Virus record (IMG/VR): IMGVR_UViG_3300006738_000055 | Coordinates: 1 to 28,750 of that record | Source: a virus | Direction: 5' to 3' (one strand) | Length of the DNA stretch: 28,750 nt | The notes under the pieces: generated by a model | The model's database searches: none | The model's input: the letters and a program-made list of their open reading frames with translations, nothing else | Told to the model about the DNA's origin: nothing | Shown: positions 7,001-13,827 of the stretch, piece after piece | Layout of the letters: the number at the start of each line of letters is the position of its first letter | Numbering within the stretch: position 1 is the stretch's first letter | Made by a program: the position numbers and the translations under genes

Positions 7001-7354
7001 ATGACTAGACATGGATTCTCTCGATACTTCGGTAATATGCGTGGATATAACCTCAGAAGAGGACTGATGATATGTGGACTGATTGACGGCAACCCATTCA
7101 AGCCAGATGTACTGAGCCGTTTATTTTTCTCAATGCATCTACCAATGTTAGATTTTGGATATACTATAGGCATTAATCTGTCCGGTGAGTTCACAAGCGG
7201 TGTAAAATATTTAATAGCATCGTTTGAAGTGACTGATCCGTGTGACTTCGATGAGTTTGAAGGTGAAGACAGATGCATTAAGCATATCGGTGTGAGATTG
7301 TTTGATAATAGGAAACGAATAAAAAGAAGGAGAGAACGTCTTCAAATACGTTAA
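7001..7354 (+). CDS. Hypothetical protein, 117 aa
   Basis: This is a basic protein with a ribosome binding site (AAGGGG) about nine bases before ATG 7001. The N terminus is Arg/Gly-rich (MTRHGFSRYFGNMRGYNLRR), the middle is mixed alpha/beta, and the C terminus is a run of Arg and Lys (RKRIKRRRERLQIR) likely to bind nucleic acid. No domain is recognised. The leader repeats that of the upstream gene, which suggests the two genes are related in regulation. The zinc-finger ORF downstream begins in another frame. Confidence 0.75.
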   Translation: MTRHGFSRYFGNMRGYNLRRGLMICGLIDGNPFKPDVLSRLFFSMHLPMLDFGYTIGINLSGEFTSGVKYLIASFEVTDPCDFDEFEGEDRCIKHIGVRLFDNRKRIKRRRERLQIR

Positions 7355-7373
7355 AAAATACCATTATACCAAA

Positions 7374-7499
7374 TTGTCTGATAAACATAGCTGCAGAGTA
7401 TGTGGCAAAGGAATCAAGATGAGCTTGATTAAGAGGAAGAAATATCCTCCACAACTCTGTTATAATCATTGGCTAATGAGGAAGGGATTGAGAGAATGA
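7374..7499 (+). CDS. Small zinc-binding protein, about 41 aa, start uncertain
   Basis: The frame encodes HSCRVCGKGI, then YPPQLCYNHW, a CxxC...CxxH pattern typical of a minimal zinc knuckle, and ends in a basic tail. It ends with TGA at 7497-7499, overlapping the next start codon as ATGA, the coupling used throughout this block. The frame is open back to about 7320 and has a good AAGGAG at 7327-7332, but there is no ATG, GTG or TTG in the right place; TTG 7374 is the only in-frame standard start before the cysteines and lacks a ribosome binding site. The protein may therefore use an unusual start, or the true start may be missing. Confidence 0.5.
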   Translation: MSDKHSCRVCGKGIKMSLIKRKKYPPQLCYNHWLMRKGLRE

Positions 7500-7711
7500 G
7501 AAAGAGATTAGGAATGAACGGTGAAGTGTTAACCGAACAGGATATTATAAAGCACAAAAGACTTCTTAGAGAGTGTGGACTTCCTGACACTATTGGAGAC
7601 TCAGTATCACAGGAAAAGCTTGAGGAGAGATACCCTCATCTCAAGATGACTGAGGCTGAAAAAGAAGTAAGAAGAATAGTAAATGAATCAGAAATAAAAA
7701 TGAGAAGATGA
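7496..7711 (+). CDS. Hypothetical protein, 71 aa
   Basis: The start is ATG 7496, chosen over the longer TTG 7469 frame because AGGAAGGG lies eight bases upstream and the ATG overlaps the preceding TGA. The product is charged and helical (MRKRLGMNGEVLTEQDIIKH at the N terminus, EAEKEVRRIVNESEIKMRR at the C terminus). No family is recognised. Confidence 0.7.
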   Translation: MRKRLGMNGEVLTEQDIIKHKRLLRECGLPDTIGDSVSQEKLEERYPHLKMTEAEKEVRRIVNESEIKMRR

Positions 7712-7914
7712 TGGGGATAAACAGAACTAAGACTAGTATATAAATACATCTGTTGGAATAACTAACTGTATGTAACCTGATGAAAAGCAGGACGGTTAAG
7801 TAGTGAATATTGGCTCTTTGTCGCTCTTAGAGTTTAAACTGGTATCTTATGTCTGCCTGGAATAGAGAACAGACTAACTACTTCCCCATCTTTCTCATAA
7901 AAAAGGAGACAATC
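7712..7914 (+). promoter_or_regulatory. Structured leader upstream of a small membrane protein
   Basis: This 203-nt gap holds no supported gene. AAGTAGT (7798-7804) and ACTACTT (7877-7883) can pair and enclose a GTCTG/CAGAC hairpin (7851-7855 with 7870-7874) and the 10-bp palindrome AGTTTAAACT (7831-7840). A CCTG/CAGG hairpin lies just before. The structure ends about 20 bases before the AAAAGGAG of the next gene. A cis-acting leader or a small RNA are both possible. Confidence 0.35.
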
Positions 7915-8130
7915 ATGGTAGACATTATTGGAATGACAGTTATACTGTTAATGGGGATGTTCTATGGATGGGCGGCCAGAGACCTCTATTCTGAACACCA
8001 AGACAGTAAAGTGGAAGATGAGTCATTGTTGCGGGAGGATTTTATAGCGACAATGGAACTCCGAGAACAAACCTTACAGGACAAATATGAGAAAGGGTCT
8101 CACTTGTCCGATGTTGAGGCATATAGTTAA
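7915..8130 (+). CDS. Small membrane protein, 71 aa
   Basis: The start is ATG 7915, directly after an AAAAGGAG ribosome binding site; a longer in-frame start at 7849 would put the ribosome binding site inside the gene and is rejected. The product begins with one membrane span, about residues 3-20 (IIGMTVILLMGMFYGWAA), followed by a charged cytosolic or periplasmic tail of about 50 residues. Single-span early proteins in phages often act on the host membrane or exclude other phages, but no family is recognised. Confidence 0.75.
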   Translation: MVDIIGMTVILLMGMFYGWAARDLYSEHQDSKVEDESLLREDFIATMELREQTLQDKYEKGSHLSDVEAYS

Positions 8131-8142
8131 TAACCTCGGTGA

Positions 8143-8173
8143 GAGGGGGAGAGTTATCCCCATACTCCCCCTC
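8143..8173 (+). terminator. Strong GC-rich hairpin after the small membrane protein gene
   Basis: GAGGGGGAG (8143-8151) and CTCCCCCTC (8165-8173) form a perfect 9-bp stem around a 13-base loop, 13 bases after the stop codon. No T-run follows on the plus strand, so it may be a pause, processing or protective structure rather than a full terminator. Confidence 0.45.
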
Positions 8174-8185
8174 AAATAATTTAAA

Positions 8186-8304
8186 TTGTGATAACAGGTG
8201 AGTAAAGGCTGCGGTATACGCATTCTGGCGAGATATTTAAGTCGTATGTATGGTTACCCCGCGACCAAAGTCGGGGCCAGTGTTTAGAAAGCCTGTTATC
8301 ACAA
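8186..8304 (+). promoter_or_regulatory. 119-nt element closed by a perfect 13-bp inverted repeat
   Basis: TTGTGATAACAGG (8186-8198) is the exact reverse complement of CCTGTTATCACAA (8292-8304). The 93 bases between contain a TGCG/CGCA hairpin and a CCCC...GGGG hairpin around CGACCAAAGTCG. The AAAGGAG of the next gene lies just outside the closing stem. The arrangement resembles a folded leader RNA or an excisable RNA. A similar-sized element occurs at 14218-14330. Confidence 0.55.
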
Positions 8305-8323
8305 ACAATTAAAGGAGAATAAC

Positions 8324-8743
8324 ATGATAGCTGTAAAGAAAGAAGAGATAAAATGGGCTCCGACTAATGATGCAGTATGGGATGCTATAGATAGAGTCAG
8401 CCGTCAGAATGATGCAGTATGGGATGCTATAGAGCAATTAAGACAAAAGCTGGTAAATATAGAGTCAGCCGTCAGAATATTCAGAGAAATGCTTGTAAAA
8501 GCCAAGATACCTCCATTTGATTACGATACTAAGGGGTATAGAAACTTTGCGTGGAGACAGAATGCAGGGAACACAGAAGCTGATACATATATAGTCAATA
8601 TGATAATAGACCACTTTAATGACAATCTGAATCATTTTGGTGAAGCAATACTCAAGGTTTCAGACTTCGATGATATATGTCTCCTTGCAAAAGACGAACA
8701 TACACAGAACCAACTGAAAGGAGATAGTAATGGGAGCGATTAG
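8324..8743 (+). CDS. Hypothetical protein with internal repeat, 139 aa
   Basis: The gene starts at ATG 8324 after AAAGGAG. The N terminus carries two tandem copies of NDAVWDAI (14-residue period), then a helical stretch of coiled-coil type, then a mixed region rich in Asn, Asp and Phe. The repeat is nearly exact at DNA level, so the duplication is recent (see the repeat entry). No family is recognised. Its end overlaps the next gene by 14 bases. It directly follows the 119-nt inverted-repeat element, which may control it. Confidence 0.75.
   Translation: MIAVKKEEIKWAPTNDAVWDAIDRVSRQNDAVWDAIEQLRQKLVNIESAVRIFREMLVKAKIPPFDYDTKGYRNFAWRQNAGNTEADTYIVNMIIDHFNDNLNHFGEAILKVSDFDDICLLAKDEHTQNQLKGDSNGSD
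8366..8478 (+). repeat. Interleaved direct repeats (25 bp x2 and 20 bp x2) inside a gene
   Basis: A 25-bp unit occurs at 8366-8390 and 8408-8432 (42-base period, in frame). A 20-bp unit, ATAGAGTCAGCCGTCAGAAT, occurs at 8391-8410 and 8459-8478 (68-base period, out of frame). The second unit is therefore translated as DRVSRQN in one copy and as ESAVRI in the other. The pattern A-B-A-B looks like recent slippage or recombination. Confidence 0.85.
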
Positions 8744-9011
8744 TCAAATACATGAGTATCTGTCAAATTATATGGGAAATCACGTAATAGACACACTACA
8801 GGTACATGAAGCTATCGAGTTGATGAACTTAATCGAAGAACGTGAGTCTGAGTATAATGATATTGGATTTAATCTTAGTGGAACAAAAATAACTCTTAAT
8901 AACGGCAAGACTATATATATGCCTATAAATGGTTGCTGTGAAGACTGTGACTATGCAGACCATTTGTATCAAAAGGGAGAGGATGCCGCATTAAGTGAAG
9001 GAGATGTTTAA
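8730..9011 (+). CDS. Hypothetical protein with cysteine cluster, 93 aa
   Basis: The gene starts at ATG 8730 with AAAGGAG eight bases upstream, overlapping the preceding gene. The acidic product has a helical N-terminal half and a C-terminal GCCEDCDYADHLYQKG segment with CCxxC plus a His, a possible metal site. Between them lies a short beta-rich stretch (GTKITLNNGKTIYMPI). No family is recognised. Its last codons contain the ribosome binding site of the 27-aa gene that follows. Confidence 0.75.
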   Translation: MGAISQIHEYLSNYMGNHVIDTLQVHEAIELMNLIEERESEYNDIGFNLSGTKITLNNGKTIYMPINGCCEDCDYADHLYQKGEDAALSEGDV

Positions 9012-9095
9012 ATGCAAGTACTAGTGTCTGTTGCTGTTTTCTTTGTCTTTGTAATTGCAATTTTGCTTGTATGTATAGTTAAAGGGGAAGAATAA
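9012..9095 (+). CDS. Single-span micro-protein, 27 aa
   Basis: A short ORF starts at ATG 9012, eight bases after GAAGGAG, and ends in TAA 9093-9095, whose last base begins the next ATG. The product is one hydrophobic span (VLVSVAVFFVFVIAILLVCI) with a charged KGEE tail. The strong ribosome binding site and exact junctions support translation. Such micro-proteins are membrane-embedded and usually act by binding a partner; no family is recognised. Confidence 0.65.
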   Translation: MQVLVSVAVFFVFVIAILLVCIVKGEE

Positions 9096-9301
9096 TGATT
9101 AAAAAATGTAACAAACCGGGCTGTGATATAATGTATGAAACTACATGGCAAGAGAATAAACGACCCAAAAGTGATAATACAATCATAAAAGACTACATGT
9201 ATAGAATCATAATGAAAGAGAAAATAAAGAACGAAGGCAAGTTTGGAGTAGGCAAGGTCATCATACAATTCTTACAACAAGAGGTAGATAAACTATCATG
9301 A
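9095..9301 (+). CDS. Hypothetical basic protein, 68 aa
   Basis: The start codon at 9095 overlaps the previous stop (TAATG) and is preceded by AAAGGGGAAG. The product is basic and helical, with CNKPGCDIMYE near the N terminus (two Cys five residues apart) and a C-terminal helix VIIQFLQQEVDKL. The cysteine arrangement is like the first half of a zinc-binding site but no second pair exists. Function unknown. It overlaps the next small gene by 4 bases. Confidence 0.65.
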   Translation: MIKKCNKPGCDIMYETTWQENKRPKSDNTIIKDYMYRIIMKEKIKNEGKFGVGKVIIQFLQQEVDKLS

Positions 9302-9453
9302 AAAAGAATAAAGATATTGAAGGAATGAATAAGTACAGGGAGAAGTGTGCAAGGCTTATGGATAAGATATTAAAACACTACGACAGTGATGCTTTCTTAA
9401 CAAAGCCAAGTTTTGAAAAGCTTATTGATGAAGTTACAAAGGAGACAAAGTGA
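9298..9453 (+). CDS. Hypothetical protein, 51 aa
   Basis: A short ORF from ATG 9298 overlaps the previous TGA as ATGA and ends with TGA 9451-9453, which overlaps the next ATG. The product is charged and helical (MKKNKDIEGMNKYREKCARL onwards), without a recognised domain. It fills the interval between two well-supported genes without gap, and an AAAGGAG for the next gene is embedded in its last codons. Confidence 0.6.
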   Translation: MKKNKDIEGMNKYREKCARLMDKILKHYDSDAFLTKPSFEKLIDEVTKETK

Positions 9454-9728
9454 TGAGTAAAGAAGAGAAACAAGATATAACAAAGTATAACGCAAAGGCA
9501 GTATACGACCACACAAATCAAATTGATGATATATTTGATAGACTGGTAGATATTGCTGATAACATTACTGATATTACTAAGCTACTCAGTTCTCTACACA
9601 GCCGAATAGCAATATTGGAAGTGGCTTCACATGAACCACAAGATTTTATTTATAAGTACGATGAGTTAATAGAAAGAGTAAACAACCTAGAGGAGAATAA
9701 CCATGTTACAAATACAGAAACAGAATGA
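9453..9728 (+). CDS. Coiled-coil protein, 91 aa
   Basis: The start is ATG 9453 (AAAGGAG nine bases before); an in-frame GTG three bases earlier is a less likely alternative. Heptad spacing of Ile, Leu and Val (QIDDIFDRLVDIADNITDI, then KLLSSLHSRIAILEV, then LIERVNNLEE) predicts a coiled coil over most of the length. It probably oligomerises. No family is recognised. Its end overlaps the ParB-like gene by 26 bases. Confidence 0.75.
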   Translation: MSKEEKQDITKYNAKAVYDHTNQIDDIFDRLVDIADNITDITKLLSSLHSRIAILEVASHEPQDFIYKYDELIERVNNLEENNHVTNTETE

Positions 9729-10425
9729 GTACGCATTATTTGATATGCTGCAGATTAACAGAAATATACGACCAAGGAAGGTAGACTGGATGGTTGTCTC
9801 AATAAGTATAATAGACCTGGGCAATGAATATCCTATCATCACTACTCCTTCCAAAAGGGGAATATATTACATATGGGATGGACAGCACAGATTTACAGCT
9901 AGAAAGAAACTAGGTCTTCCAATATACTTCATACCAACAGCGAAAATGAATATAAAAAGCGTAGCCCGTTTGAATATGTGTCAGGATAAGTGGAACATGG
10001 GTGATGTGAGAGATTCATTCTCCAAGCAAGACATCCATGAGTATAAAGTGTTTAAAGGATACCAAGAAAGATATGAATTTTCTATATCCACAACACTAAT
10101 GCTATTATGTGGAAGACGATGGGGTAAAGCGAGAGAGGACTTTCTGTCCGGTGACCTAAAGATAACCAACAGTATAAGCGAAGCCAATAGGTTTGGTGAT
10201 GCAGTAGGTGATTTCAGTAAATATATTGAACACAACAAGCACCGTGACTTCGTTCATGCATTCAAGAAACTGTTCGACCATCCCGATTACGACCATGTAA
10301 CAATGATGAACAAGATGGAATACCTCACTAGGAAAATGGGTAAATGCCCAGACATCAAAGAGTACATGAAGCAGTTTGAGGAAGTCTATAATTATAACAA
10401 TAGAAATCCGTTGAGGCTAGTATGA
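9703..10425 (+). CDS. ParB/sulfiredoxin-fold protein
   Basis: The 240-residue protein has the DGQHRFTA motif (59-66), the signature of the ParB N-terminal nuclease/CTPase fold, preceded by PIITTPSKRGIYYIW, the usual strand-turn that leads into it. A helical region follows, with no clear ParB HTH, so partition is doubtful. Phage proteins of this type act as DNA-binding, nuclease or CTP-dependent regulators; which applies here is not shown. The start at ATG 9703 has a GGAG ribosome binding site and overlaps the previous gene. It ends in an ATGA junction with the next gene. Confidence 0.7.
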   Translation: MLQIQKQNEYALFDMLQINRNIRPRKVDWMVVSISIIDLGNEYPIITTPSKRGIYYIWDGQHRFTARKKLGLPIYFIPTAKMNIKSVARLNMCQDKWNMGDVRDSFSKQDIHEYKVFKGYQERYEFSISTTLMLLCGRRWGKAREDFLSGDLKITNSISEANRFGDAVGDFSKYIEHNKHRDFVHAFKKLFDHPDYDHVTMMNKMEYLTRKMGKCPDIKEYMKQFEEVYNYNNRNPLRLV

Positions 10426-10604
10426 GTACGCCTCCAGTCATAAGTGCAACCCCTCCGGTCATAGTATCAAAACAGTTCATACGTTTTCTTAGATGGATTG
10501 CAGATGGTAAATGTATACCTGAGCAAATAATAGACATAATTGCGAAACCTCATCACTATTGTCCTGAATACGAGCGTTTCCAAAAATGGGAGGAAAGCAA
10601 ATGA
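10422..10604 (+). CDS. Hypothetical protein, 60 aa
   Basis: The start codon at 10422 overlaps the TGA of the ParB-like gene. The product begins with a repeated TPPVI (STPPVISATPPVIVSKQF), then a helical segment and a C-terminal KPHHYCPEYERF with two His and one Cys. No family is recognised. It ends in ATGA with the next gene, whose ribosome binding site (GGGAGG) lies in its last codons. Confidence 0.6.
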   Translation: MSTPPVISATPPVIVSKQFIRFLRWIADGKCIPEQIIDIIAKPHHYCPEYERFQKWEESK

Positions 10605-10837
10605 CCGAAGAAAAAAAGAAAATCTTGGATTTCGTTAACAGCATGAGAGGTACATATATAATAAGTCAGGCTCTATACTATACTATAAGAGAGCTTGAAT
10701 CGGTGCCTGAGGGCAGACGTGAATTAAGTAACATAAAGGATATGGAATATCTTAGAGAACATGTCTTTAATATATTTCCTATAGCAGGCGAAGTCGAGCC
10801 AAGCCTTCACGATAAGGAGAAAGTTATCAATGAGTGA
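10601..10837 (+). CDS. Hypothetical protein, 78 aa
   Basis: The start is ATG 10601, seven bases after GGGAGG and overlapping the previous TGA; the longer start at 10586 would swallow the ribosome binding site. The product is a charged helical protein (MTEEKKKILDFVNSMRGTYI onwards). No family is recognised. It overlaps the HTH gene that follows by 8 bases. Confidence 0.7.
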   Translation: MTEEKKKILDFVNSMRGTYIISQALYYTIRELESVPEGRRELSNIKDMEYLREHVFNIFPIAGEVEPSLHDKEKVINE

Positions 10838-11198
10838 TAAAAGTGCAACATCAAGGATATTAGAGCATCTACAGAAAGGAATGAGTATAAGTCCATTAGA
10901 GGCGCTGGAGAGGTTTGGATGCATGAGGTTAGCCTCTATAATCCACGTTCTCAGACAAAATGGACATGCTATAACAACAACCACAATCAAAACGACCAAT
11001 AATAAACATTGGGCTGAGTATAGGATGACGTTTGCCGATAGTGTCTCAAACTATGAAAGACTCGGTGCAGTAAACAAAGGTAATGGAGAAAATGAAGAAA
11101 CCACATTAGAAGAACCTAAAGGTAAAGACATCCATAGTGCGATAAAACAAGCTGAAAAAGAGTGGGGAATTACCCCATCCGGTACACAAGGTGAGTAG
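10830..11198 (+). CDS. Helix-turn-helix protein (HTH_39-like), 122 aa
   Basis: This is a probable DNA-binding protein. Residues about 5-50 match the small phage winged-HTH family: SATSRILEHLQKGMSIS, then PLEALERFGCMRLASIIHVL, then RQNGHAI, with the typical 'iTpleAL..fgc.rLaarI..LR..Gh.I'. The wing (TTTTIKTTNNKHWAEYRM) follows, and the C-terminal half is charged and probably flexible. AAGGAG lies ten bases before ATG 10830. Proteins of this family commonly sit next to recombination genes in temperate and lytic phages, as here, and may recruit partners to DNA. The exact role is unknown. Confidence 0.7.
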   Translation: MSDKSATSRILEHLQKGMSISPLEALERFGCMRLASIIHVLRQNGHAITTTTIKTTNNKHWAEYRMTFADSVSNYERLGAVNKGNGENEETTLEEPKGKDIHSAIKQAEKEWGITPSGTQGE

Positions 11199-11247
11199 GA
11201 TAACCGCTCTATATTCATTAACTTAGACACCCACTTAGGAGGAAGAA

Positions 11248-12147
11248 ATGATAGATATTGAGAAGGTATATCATTGGTATATAAAAACCCAAAATGAAGC
11301 TAATAGAGAGAAATACGAGGAATATGATGGGTGGCTATCAGCATCCAGTGCAGGTCAGTGCCACAGAAAACAATGGTATAAAACGTACAAATATGATGAG
11401 CGGCCAATAGAAAGAGACTCAGCTAGAAAGATGAGATTAGGAACTGTGGTACATGAGGACATCCTTGAAAAAGCTATACCTACGTATCTCATTATGCATG
11501 GAAGTCTCCCCGGTGTTGAGAATTGGACAGTTTATATAGAAGACAGAATAGAACTCCCCGATGTCAAGGTAGTCGGTCATTTAGACCTAGTATCTATCAA
11601 CCCAGATATGGGGTCGGCTATTTTGAGCGACTTCAAAACAGTGCATAGCTATAAATGGAGAAAGATGTTTGGTCACATAAAGAATAGGGACAAGAACCCA
11701 AGTATAAACTATGAACTCCAGCTGGGAACTTATGCATTGGGAGTTAAGCGTAAGTATGATGTTGATACAGTAGAGATGAATATAGTATGGTATAATAAAG
11801 ACACAAGCACAATGCGTACAACTAGGATACAAAAAGCATATCAAACTGAAGCATTGAACTATTGGACTAATCTAAAAGAAACAATAGAAGAAGAAGACTA
11901 TGATAAAGTATATAAGTTCAAATCATTGGTGCCTGGCACGTGGAACTCTCCTATTAATGAGTGGGAGTGTAACTATTGTCAATTTAATCATATATGTAAA
12001 AGTCCGTTTATAACAAAAAAAGGAGTTAGTAGTGAAAATGCCAAAAGCAAAGGAACCAGTCTTAAAGACAAGCGAAGAGCTAGTGCTGACAAAGGCTCTA
12101 CCTCAAGTGGAGGAGGGAGTCTCCCAGAAGCACAGAAAAGTAAGTGA
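11248..12147 (+). CDS. PD-(D/E)XK exonuclease, Cas4/RecB-like, with Fe-S cysteines
   Basis: This is predicted to be a DNA exonuclease that makes single-stranded tails for the annealing protein encoded next. Active-site elements in order: H70 in GTVVHED; GHLDLV (110-115, D113); SDFKT (127-131, D128 and K130); and YELQLGTYAL (Q158), the helical QhxxY motif. Four cysteines, C38 in GQCHRKQ plus C241, C244 and C250 in ECNYCQFNHIC, match the Fe-S staple of Cas4 and AddB. The start at ATG 11248 follows AGGAGG. The last 38 residues are low-complexity Ser/Lys-rich and are encoded by the 116-base overlap with the next gene, so they probably carry no function of their own. Confidence 0.85.
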   Translation: MIDIEKVYHWYIKTQNEANREKYEEYDGWLSASSAGQCHRKQWYKTYKYDERPIERDSARKMRLGTVVHEDILEKAIPTYLIMHGSLPGVENWTVYIEDRIELPDVKVVGHLDLVSINPDMGSAILSDFKTVHSYKWRKMFGHIKNRDKNPSINYELQLGTYALGVKRKYDVDTVEMNIVWYNKDTSTMRTTRIQKAYQTEALNYWTNLKETIEEEDYDKVYKFKSLVPGTWNSPINEWECNYCQFNHICKSPFITKKGVSSENAKSKGTSLKDKRRASADKGSTSSGGGSLPEAQKSK

Positions 12148-12667
12148 TATACCCACACCGAGAGCATATATATTCAAGAAAGGTAACGACCACAACAGCC
12201 CAGAGTATGTCAAATTCCCTTATATGCGTAGTATTGCGAATAAGGAGTATCCTATATGGAGCTTCACCGTAATTAACACAGGCCCCGTTGGAGATAAAGC
12301 GTGGTATGTACACGGCAGATTAGAATGGGTTGATAATGGTATAAAAAGACAAGGCGACATGGTAGCAGCTCACAGGATACAAGTTAAAAGGGGAACAAGT
12401 GAGTATGTTGACATTGGTAATGATATAAAGGCAGCCGTAACAGACTGTCAAAAGAAAGCCTTCAATGTCTATTTAAATATAAGTGATGATATATACAGAG
12501 GTCATGTAGATGACATGGAGTTAAGTGAAGAACAGATTAATGAGATTATGGATATGGCTAAATCAGCAGGAAAAGAGGAGAAAATAGCTTCTCTTATTGA
12601 ATCTGGTGAGATAGCCGGACACAGTTACGAAGGCTCATTAGCAAAACTAAAGAGGCAATCGAAATGA
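12032..12667 (+). CDS. RAD52-like single-strand annealing protein
   Basis: This is a candidate recombinase that anneals complementary single strands during phage recombination-dependent replication. The central part reads WSFTVINTG, WYVHGRLEW and MVAAHRIQVKRG, then DIKAAVTDCQKKAFNVYL. The last segment resembles the 'A.tDAlKrA....G' helix shared by RAD52/Sak-type annealing proteins. Residues 1-45 and the C-terminal 50 are charged and probably flexible. The neighbours support the role: an exonuclease upstream and an SSB-like protein downstream. The start GTG 12032 is preferred over ATG 12038 because AAAGGAG is six bases upstream. It lies 116 bases inside the nuclease gene. Confidence 0.6.
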   Translation: MKMPKAKEPVLKTSEELVLTKALPQVEEGVSQKHRKVSDIPTPRAYIFKKGNDHNSPEYVKFPYMRSIANKEYPIWSFTVINTGPVGDKAWYVHGRLEWVDNGIKRQGDMVAAHRIQVKRGTSEYVDIGNDIKAAVTDCQKKAFNVYLNISDDIYRGHVDDMELSEEQINEIMDMAKSAGKEEKIASLIESGEIAGHSYEGSLAKLKRQSK

Positions 12668-12900
12668 CAAGTCTAAGTTACGATGAAGGACTTCTAGAAT
12701 ACGGAAGCCAATATAGTCTTGGTACTAACGATGGTAAAGAGTTCCGAAGAGTCACATTTATAGGTTATAAACTCATGTTTGGTAAACAAATCATGGTGTT
12801 TGAAACTCAGGACTCAAGCAAACTCACTGTCAATCCAAGCTATCATTGTTGGACACTAGAAGAAAACGAAACACACAGAAAGGAGAATAGCGATGGGTAA
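12664..12900 (+). CDS. Hypothetical protein, 78 aa
   Basis: The start codon overlaps the TGA of the annealing protein as ATGA. The product is beta-rich (KEFRRVTFIGYKLMFGKQIM, VFETQDSSKLTVNPSYH), suggesting a small barrel, and it may bind a partner or nucleic acid. A conserved-looking TVNPSYH segment stands out. I recognise no named family. It overlaps the next gene by 8 bases and contains that gene's ribosome binding site (AAAGGAG). Confidence 0.7.
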   Translation: MTSLSYDEGLLEYGSQYSLGTNDGKEFRRVTFIGYKLMFGKQIMVFETQDSSKLTVNPSYHCWTLEENETHRKENSDG

Positions 12901-13165
12901 ACTAACTGTAGCAGAGGCTGAAAGATTGCAGTCTAGCGGTGTTTTAACTAAGAACACTGTTGAGAAAATGCAGACAGAAGGTCTTGTAAGCTCAAGAAGA
13001 ACCTCGTCTCAGCGTTGGGTTAAAACCGCTGATGGTAGTTGGGTTCGACCTACTTTATACTACGCTGGAGGCAAAGGTGCCAAGTATAGTAAAAAGATGA
13101 CAGAGTTAACAGCTAAAGTCCATGCCTTGTTTGAAGAGTATGGCACAACAAGAACCAATAGTTAA
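12893..13165 (+). CDS. Hypothetical protein, 90 aa
   Basis: This is a basic small protein with an N-terminal helical part (LTVAEAERLQSSGVLTKNTV), a middle SSRRTSSQRWVKTADGSWVR with Trp and Arg that could contact nucleic acid, and a C-terminal helix. No family is recognised. AAAGGAG lies six bases before ATG 12893. It sits between the recombination genes and may be an accessory to them. Confidence 0.7.
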   Translation: MGKLTVAEAERLQSSGVLTKNTVEKMQTEGLVSSRRTSSQRWVKTADGSWVRPTLYYAGGKGAKYSKKMTELTAKVHALFEEYGTTRTNS

Positions 13166-13179
13166 GGAGTATAACAATA

Positions 13180-13815
13180 ATGCGAGAAATAGATGCGTTC
13201 TTTGATGATAAACAAACAGGCTTTCTACCTATTGAAGCAGGTACTTATCCTGCTCACGTAGTAGGATTAACTGAGAGAGATGTCAATACCAAAAGTGGTA
13301 AGGCAATAGTATTTCAGTTAGCCTATAAAATAGCCGAGGAAGCTAAAGAGATTGAGCAAAACGTCTATGAAATGGATGGATGGAATTATACGCTCAATTC
13401 TAGTGGAAATAAAGTACCGGTGATGAACGGTGACGGCACGCCTAAAACGGCTAAATGTACACACATGCCCGAAAAGACGTTCAAGGATAAAGGTATATTC
13501 CTTTTCCCCGGTAATGCTAACTCTGGTAGAAATAGGAGATACTTCGAGCTTTTAAGTGTGCTTGGAGTAGAGACTGCCAGCATCACTAAAGATGGACAAG
13601 TATTAAAGAAGCTTGTTCTTCTTGATGAGGATGACGTTGTAGGTAAGCCGTTTCTAGTAAGAATATCTCAAGAGGAGTTTATAACTTCTGAAACGAGAGA
13701 CTTGCCGGAGCCTCAACAGGTAAAGAAAAAGGTGTGGAAAGTGTTTGATAGAACACCCTGGGAAGATGGTGAAGTACTTGACCCAGCTGAACTATCAGAT
13801 GATGTACCCTTTTAG
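13180..13815 (+). CDS. SSB-like single-stranded DNA-binding protein
   Basis: The 211-residue protein ends in an acidic tail finishing DDVPF (last residues ELSDDVPF), the hallmark of bacterial and phage SSBs that recruit partner proteins. The N-terminal half starts AFFDDKQTGFLPIEAGTYPA, a beginning common in the DUF669-type phage proteins that replace SSB, and continues with beta strands. AAGGAG lies upstream of ATG 13180. Its role would be to coat single strands made by the exonuclease and by the DnaB helicase downstream. The tail is strong evidence; the fold is inferred. Confidence 0.7.
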   Translation: MREIDAFFDDKQTGFLPIEAGTYPAHVVGLTERDVNTKSGKAIVFQLAYKIAEEAKEIEQNVYEMDGWNYTLNSSGNKVPVMNGDGTPKTAKCTHMPEKTFKDKGIFLFPGNANSGRNRRYFELLSVLGVETASITKDGQVLKKLVLLDEDDVVGKPFLVRISQEEFITSETRDLPEPQQVKKKVWKVFDRTPWEDGEVLDPAELSDDVPF

Positions 13816-13827
13816 GTAAATGGCACA

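Noticed and set aside
7001-7499. Programmed frameshift joining the 117-aa gene to the zinc-knuckle ORF
   Set aside because: The A-run near 7320 is in the wrong phase for a -1 slip into that frame, and a +1 shift site is not evident.
8246-8312. Two short ORFs (13 and 20 codons) inside the 13-bp-stem element
   Set aside because: Neither has a ribosome binding site; one reads through a strong hairpin. Not supported, unlike the ORF at 14266.
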